The translations under genes were made by a program, and so were the position numbers. Of a stretch of DNA of 6,706 nucleotides, positions 4,958 through 6,706 are shown in pieces. The stretch is from Burkholderiales bacterium (GTDB lineage: Bacteria; Pseudomonadota; Gammaproteobacteria; Burkholderiales; Burkholderiaceae_C). The notes below the pieces were generated by a model. It saw only the letters and a program-made list of their open reading frames with translations, was not told where the DNA came from and did no database searches. The stretch is taken from contig JANXTP010000135.1 in NCBI GenBank assembly GCA_025352345.1, positions 1 through 6,706 on the forward strand. The letters run 5' to 3'. Position 1 is the first letter of the stretch, and each line of letters opens with the position of its first letter.

Positions 4958-5875
4958 ATGACCGCAATCACAGCAAGCATGGTGGGCGAGTTGCGCGCCA
5001 AGACCGATGCGCCGATGATGGAATGCAAGAAGGCGCTGACCGAAGCCGGTGGCGACATGGAACGCGCCGAGGAACTGTTGCGCGTCAAGCTCGGCAGCAA
5101 GGCCGGCAAGGCTGCCTCGCGCGTCACCGCCGAAGGCGTGATCGTCTCGGCTGTTGTAGGCAACGCTGGTGCGCTGGTCGAAGTCAACTGTGAAACAGAC
5201 TTCACCTCGAAGAACGACATGTTCCTCGCCATGGCGAATGCCTGCGCGAAGCTGGTCGCCGAGAAGAACCCGGCCGACGTGGCCGCGCTGTCGGCCTTGC
5301 CCTACTCGCAGGACGGCTACGGCCCCACGCTCGAGGACGTGCGCAAGGGCTTGATCGGCACCATCGGCGAGAACATGTCGATCCGCCGCTTCAAGCGCTA
5401 CGAAGGCGCCAAGCTCGCGAGCTACCTGCACGGCACGCGCATCGGCGTGATGGTCGAGTTCGAGGGCGATGAAGTGGCCGCGAAGGACGTGGCAATGCAC
5501 GTGGCGGCGATGAAACCGGTCGCGCTGCAATCGAGCGACGTGCCTGCCAAGCTCATCGAGACCGAGCGTTCGGTGGCAACGCAGAAGGCCGCTGAAGACG
5601 CAGAAAAAGCCAAAGCCGAAGGCAAGACGCCGCAGTCGCCCGAGATCGTCACCAAGCGCATCGAGGGCTCGGTCGCCAAGTTCCTGAAGGAAGTTAGCTT
5701 GTTCAATCAGGCTTTCGTGAAGAACGACAAGCAGACCGTCGAGCAGATGCTCAAGGAGAAGGCCACGGTCGTGAAGGGTTTCACCCTGTACGTCGTCGGT
5801 GAAGGCATTGAAAAGAAGGTCGATGACTTCGCTGCCGAAGTGGCGGCGCAGGTCGCCGCTGCGAAGGGCGCCTGA
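4958..5875 (+). CDS. tsf: Elongation factor Ts
   Basis: EF-Ts is the cytoplasmic guanine-nucleotide exchange factor that releases GDP from EF-Tu. The 305-residue product is somewhat longer than the 283 of E. coli. It has an N-terminal UBA-like domain with TDAPMMECKKAL (16-27), the core exchange motif VNCETDF (76-82) whose Asp81-Phe82 pair corresponds to the residues that disturb the Mg2+ site of EF-Tu, and GTIGENMSIRRFKRY (134-148). A second core half follows (YLHGTRIGV, 156-164), then a charged coiled-coil insertion (roughly 200-245), with a final strand and helix ending in AAKGA. The start is set by GGAGA seven bases upstream and by the N-terminal alignment. It lies 122 bases after rpsB, downstream of a terminator and without a visible promoter of its own, so expression by read-through is likely. 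A GC-rich inverted repeat follows the stop codon. No anomalies were seen in the protein. Confidence 0.99.
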   Translation: MTAITASMVGELRAKTDAPMMECKKALTEAGGDMERAEELLRVKLGSKAGKAASRVTAEGVIVSAVVGNAGALVEVNCETDFTSKNDMFLAMANACAKLVAEKNPADVAALSALPYSQDGYGPTLEDVRKGLIGTIGENMSIRRFKRYEGAKLASYLHGTRIGVMVEFEGDEVAAKDVAMHVAAMKPVALQSSDVPAKLIETERSVATQKAAEDAEKAKAEGKTPQSPEIVTKRIEGSVAKFLKEVSLFNQAFVKNDKQTVEQMLKEKATVVKGFTLYVVGEGIEKKVDDFAAEVAAQVAAAKGA

Positions 5876-5883
5876 CACCCTCA

Positions 5884-5919
5884 GGGCCCACCGAATCCCC
5901 TGGGTCGGCGGGTGGGCCC
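5884..5919 (+). terminator. GC-rich inverted repeat between tsf and pyrH, possible attenuator
   Basis: GGGCCCACC (5884-5892) and GGTGGGCCC (5911-5919) are perfectly complementary over nine bases, with an 18-base loop that itself contains CCCC-TGGG. The downstream sequence is GGTTTAGACT, with only three T in a row, so it is not a strong intrinsic terminator. It could cause pausing or partial termination before pyrH, or stabilise the upstream mRNA 3' end. The structure is certain in sequence; the function is inferred. Confidence 0.5.
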
Positions 5920-5950
5920 GGTTTAGACTCTATGCATCCCTTCGCAGCAC

Positions 5951-5954
5951 AGGA
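5951..5954 (+). promoter_or_regulatory. pyrH ribosome binding site
   Basis: AGGA lies ten bases before the ATG at 5965, a slightly long spacing. The alternative in-frame ATG at 5932 has no Shine-Dalgarno and would place this site inside the gene, which supports 5965. Confidence 0.65.
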
Positions 5955-5964
5955 AATCCACTTC

Positions 5965-6675
5965 ATGCCCGCTTACAAGCGCATCCTGCTCAAGCTGTCC
6001 GGCGAGGCCCTGATGGGCGACGATGCCTACGGCATCAACCGGGCCACCATCGTTCGGATGGTGCGCGAGATCCAGGAAGTGACGTTGATGGGTTGCGAAG
6101 TGGCCGTGGTGATCGGCGGCGGCAACATCTTCAGGGGCGTGGCCGGCGGCTCGGTCGGCATGGACCGGGCCACCGCCGACTACATGGGCATGCTGGCCAC
6201 GGTGATGAACGCGCTGGCGCTAGCCGATACGATGCGTCAGGAAGGCATGATCGCCCGCGTGATGTCTGCGATCGGGATTGAGCAGGTGGTCGAGCCCTAC
6301 GTGCGGCCGAAGGCGCTGCAGTACCTGGAAGAAGGCAAGGTCGTGATCTTTGCGGCCGGCACCGGCAACCCGTTTTTCACCACCGACACTGCCGCCGCAC
6401 TGCGCGGCGCCGAGATTGGGGCGCAGATCGTGCTGAAGGCGACCAAGGTCGACGGGGTCTACAGCGCCGACCCGAAAAAGGACCCGAGCGCGACACGGTA
6501 TGCGGAAATCAGCTTCGACGAAGCGATCACGCGCAACCTGCAGGTGCTCGACGCGACCGCCTTCGCGCTGTGCCGTGACCAGAAGCTGCCGATCAAGGTC
6601 TTCAGCATATTCAAGCCGGGTGCCTTGAAGCGCGTGGTGCAGGGTGAGGACGAAGGCACGCTCGTCCATGTGTGA
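5965..6675 (+). CDS. pyrH: Uridylate kinase (UMP kinase)
   Basis: PyrH phosphorylates UMP to UDP with ATP in pyrimidine nucleotide synthesis. The bacterial form is a hexameric amino-acid-kinase-fold enzyme, usually GTP-activated and UTP-inhibited. The 236-residue product (241 in E. coli) shows the phosphate-binding start KLSGEAL (10-16), GGGNIFRG (51-58), the UMP-contact region DRATADYMGMLATVMNAL (67-84), GTGNPFFTTDT (132-142), and the ATP-site segment KATKVDGVYSADPKK (158-172). The start at 5965 is preferred over an in-frame ATG at 5932 because MPAYKRILLKLSGEAL matches family N-termini and AGGA precedes it; the upstream start would add 11 unmatched residues. The gene is 89 bases after tsf, in the usual rpsB-tsf-pyrH order; frr is expected next but lies beyond the window. 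No unusual residues were seen. Confidence 0.98.
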   Translation: MPAYKRILLKLSGEALMGDDAYGINRATIVRMVREIQEVTLMGCEVAVVIGGGNIFRGVAGGSVGMDRATADYMGMLATVMNALALADTMRQEGMIARVMSAIGIEQVVEPYVRPKALQYLEEGKVVIFAAGTGNPFFTTDTAAALRGAEIGAQIVLKATKVDGVYSADPKKDPSATRYAEISFDEAITRNLQVLDATAFALCRDQKLPIKVFSIFKPGALKRVVQGEDEGTLVHV

Positions 6676-6706
6676 GAGCGCAGACAGCGACACCCGCAGC
6701 GATATG

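Noticed and set aside
4953..4961. Minimal ORF ATG-AAA-TGA overlapping the tsf start
   Set aside because: The ATG is only two bases after the GGAGA site, too close for initiation; likely chance.
4907..5878. A 323-codon minus-strand open frame covering all of tsf
   Set aside because: Same codon-bias effect; His/Arg/Leu-rich composition without domains, opposite an unmistakable EF-Ts.
5932..5964. Upstream in-frame ATG for pyrH
   Set aside because: It adds 11 residues not matching UMP kinase N-termini, has no Shine-Dalgarno, and would put the AGGA site inside the gene.
6704..6706. ATG at the last three bases as the start of frr
   Set aside because: No ribosome binding site precedes it and no codons follow in the window, so it cannot be supported.
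1..6706. CRISPR arrays, defence genes, prophage or a complete insertion sequence
   Set aside because: No repeated spacer-repeat pattern, transposase with terminal repeats, or phage protein was seen; the window is core metabolism and translation apart from the broken left edge.

Overview
The window looks like an ordinary chromosomal stretch of a high-GC betaproteobacterium, most likely of the order Burkholderiales. The evidence is family-level recognition from translated motifs, high GC with G/C-ending codons, and the order rpsB-tsf-pyrH; the genus is not resolved. All core genes are recognisable, and I see no new multi-gene system.

Layout. (1) Positions 1-937 hold the 3' third of rnr (RNase R) on the plus strand. 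The reading frame does not continue upstream: recognisable RNase R sequence stops between about 77 and 119, a TAG lies in frame at 71-73, and the first ~115 bases read better as an unrelated open frame on the minus strand. (2) Convergent to rnr, a minus-strand pair runs from dadA-like (3835-2570) into nnr (2508-967). These are a DadA-type FAD amino-acid oxidoreductase and the bifunctional NAD(P)H-hydrate repair enzyme. A short hairpin and a perfect 16-bp palindrome occupy the rnr/nnr junction. (3) A 253-base divergent intergenic region (3836-4088) holds a good extended -10 promoter and a leader RNA of about 144 nt. This leader can fold into a 10-bp stem, an inner hairpin and a second stem that together have the topology of an H-type pseudoknot just upstream of the rpsB ribosome binding site. 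(4) The plus-strand cluster rpsB (S2), tsf (EF-Ts), pyrH (UMP kinase) follows. A strong intrinsic terminator separates rpsB from tsf, and a perfect 9-bp inverted repeat without a good U-tract separates tsf from pyrH. The window ends 31 bases after pyrH, where frr would be expected next in this gene order.

How the genes work together. rpsB and tsf supply translation components, and S2 is known in E. coli to repress its own mRNA through the leader. pyrH supplies UDP for RNA and cell-wall precursors. The terminator after rpsB probably lets S2 mRNA exceed tsf mRNA, with partial read-through supplying tsf and pyrH. nnr is a metabolite-repair enzyme for hydrated NAD(P)H; its link to the neighbouring flavoenzyme is positional only.

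The points most worth checking are the broken 5' side of rnr, the rpsB leader fold, and substitutions at normally conserved positions in the DadA-like protein (Arg to Ser in the substrate-carboxylate motif) and in Nnr (Gly to Arg in GNNGGDG). No intergenic stretch exceeds 300 bases. No tRNA, rRNA, CRISPR, complete mobile element or phage gene was found.
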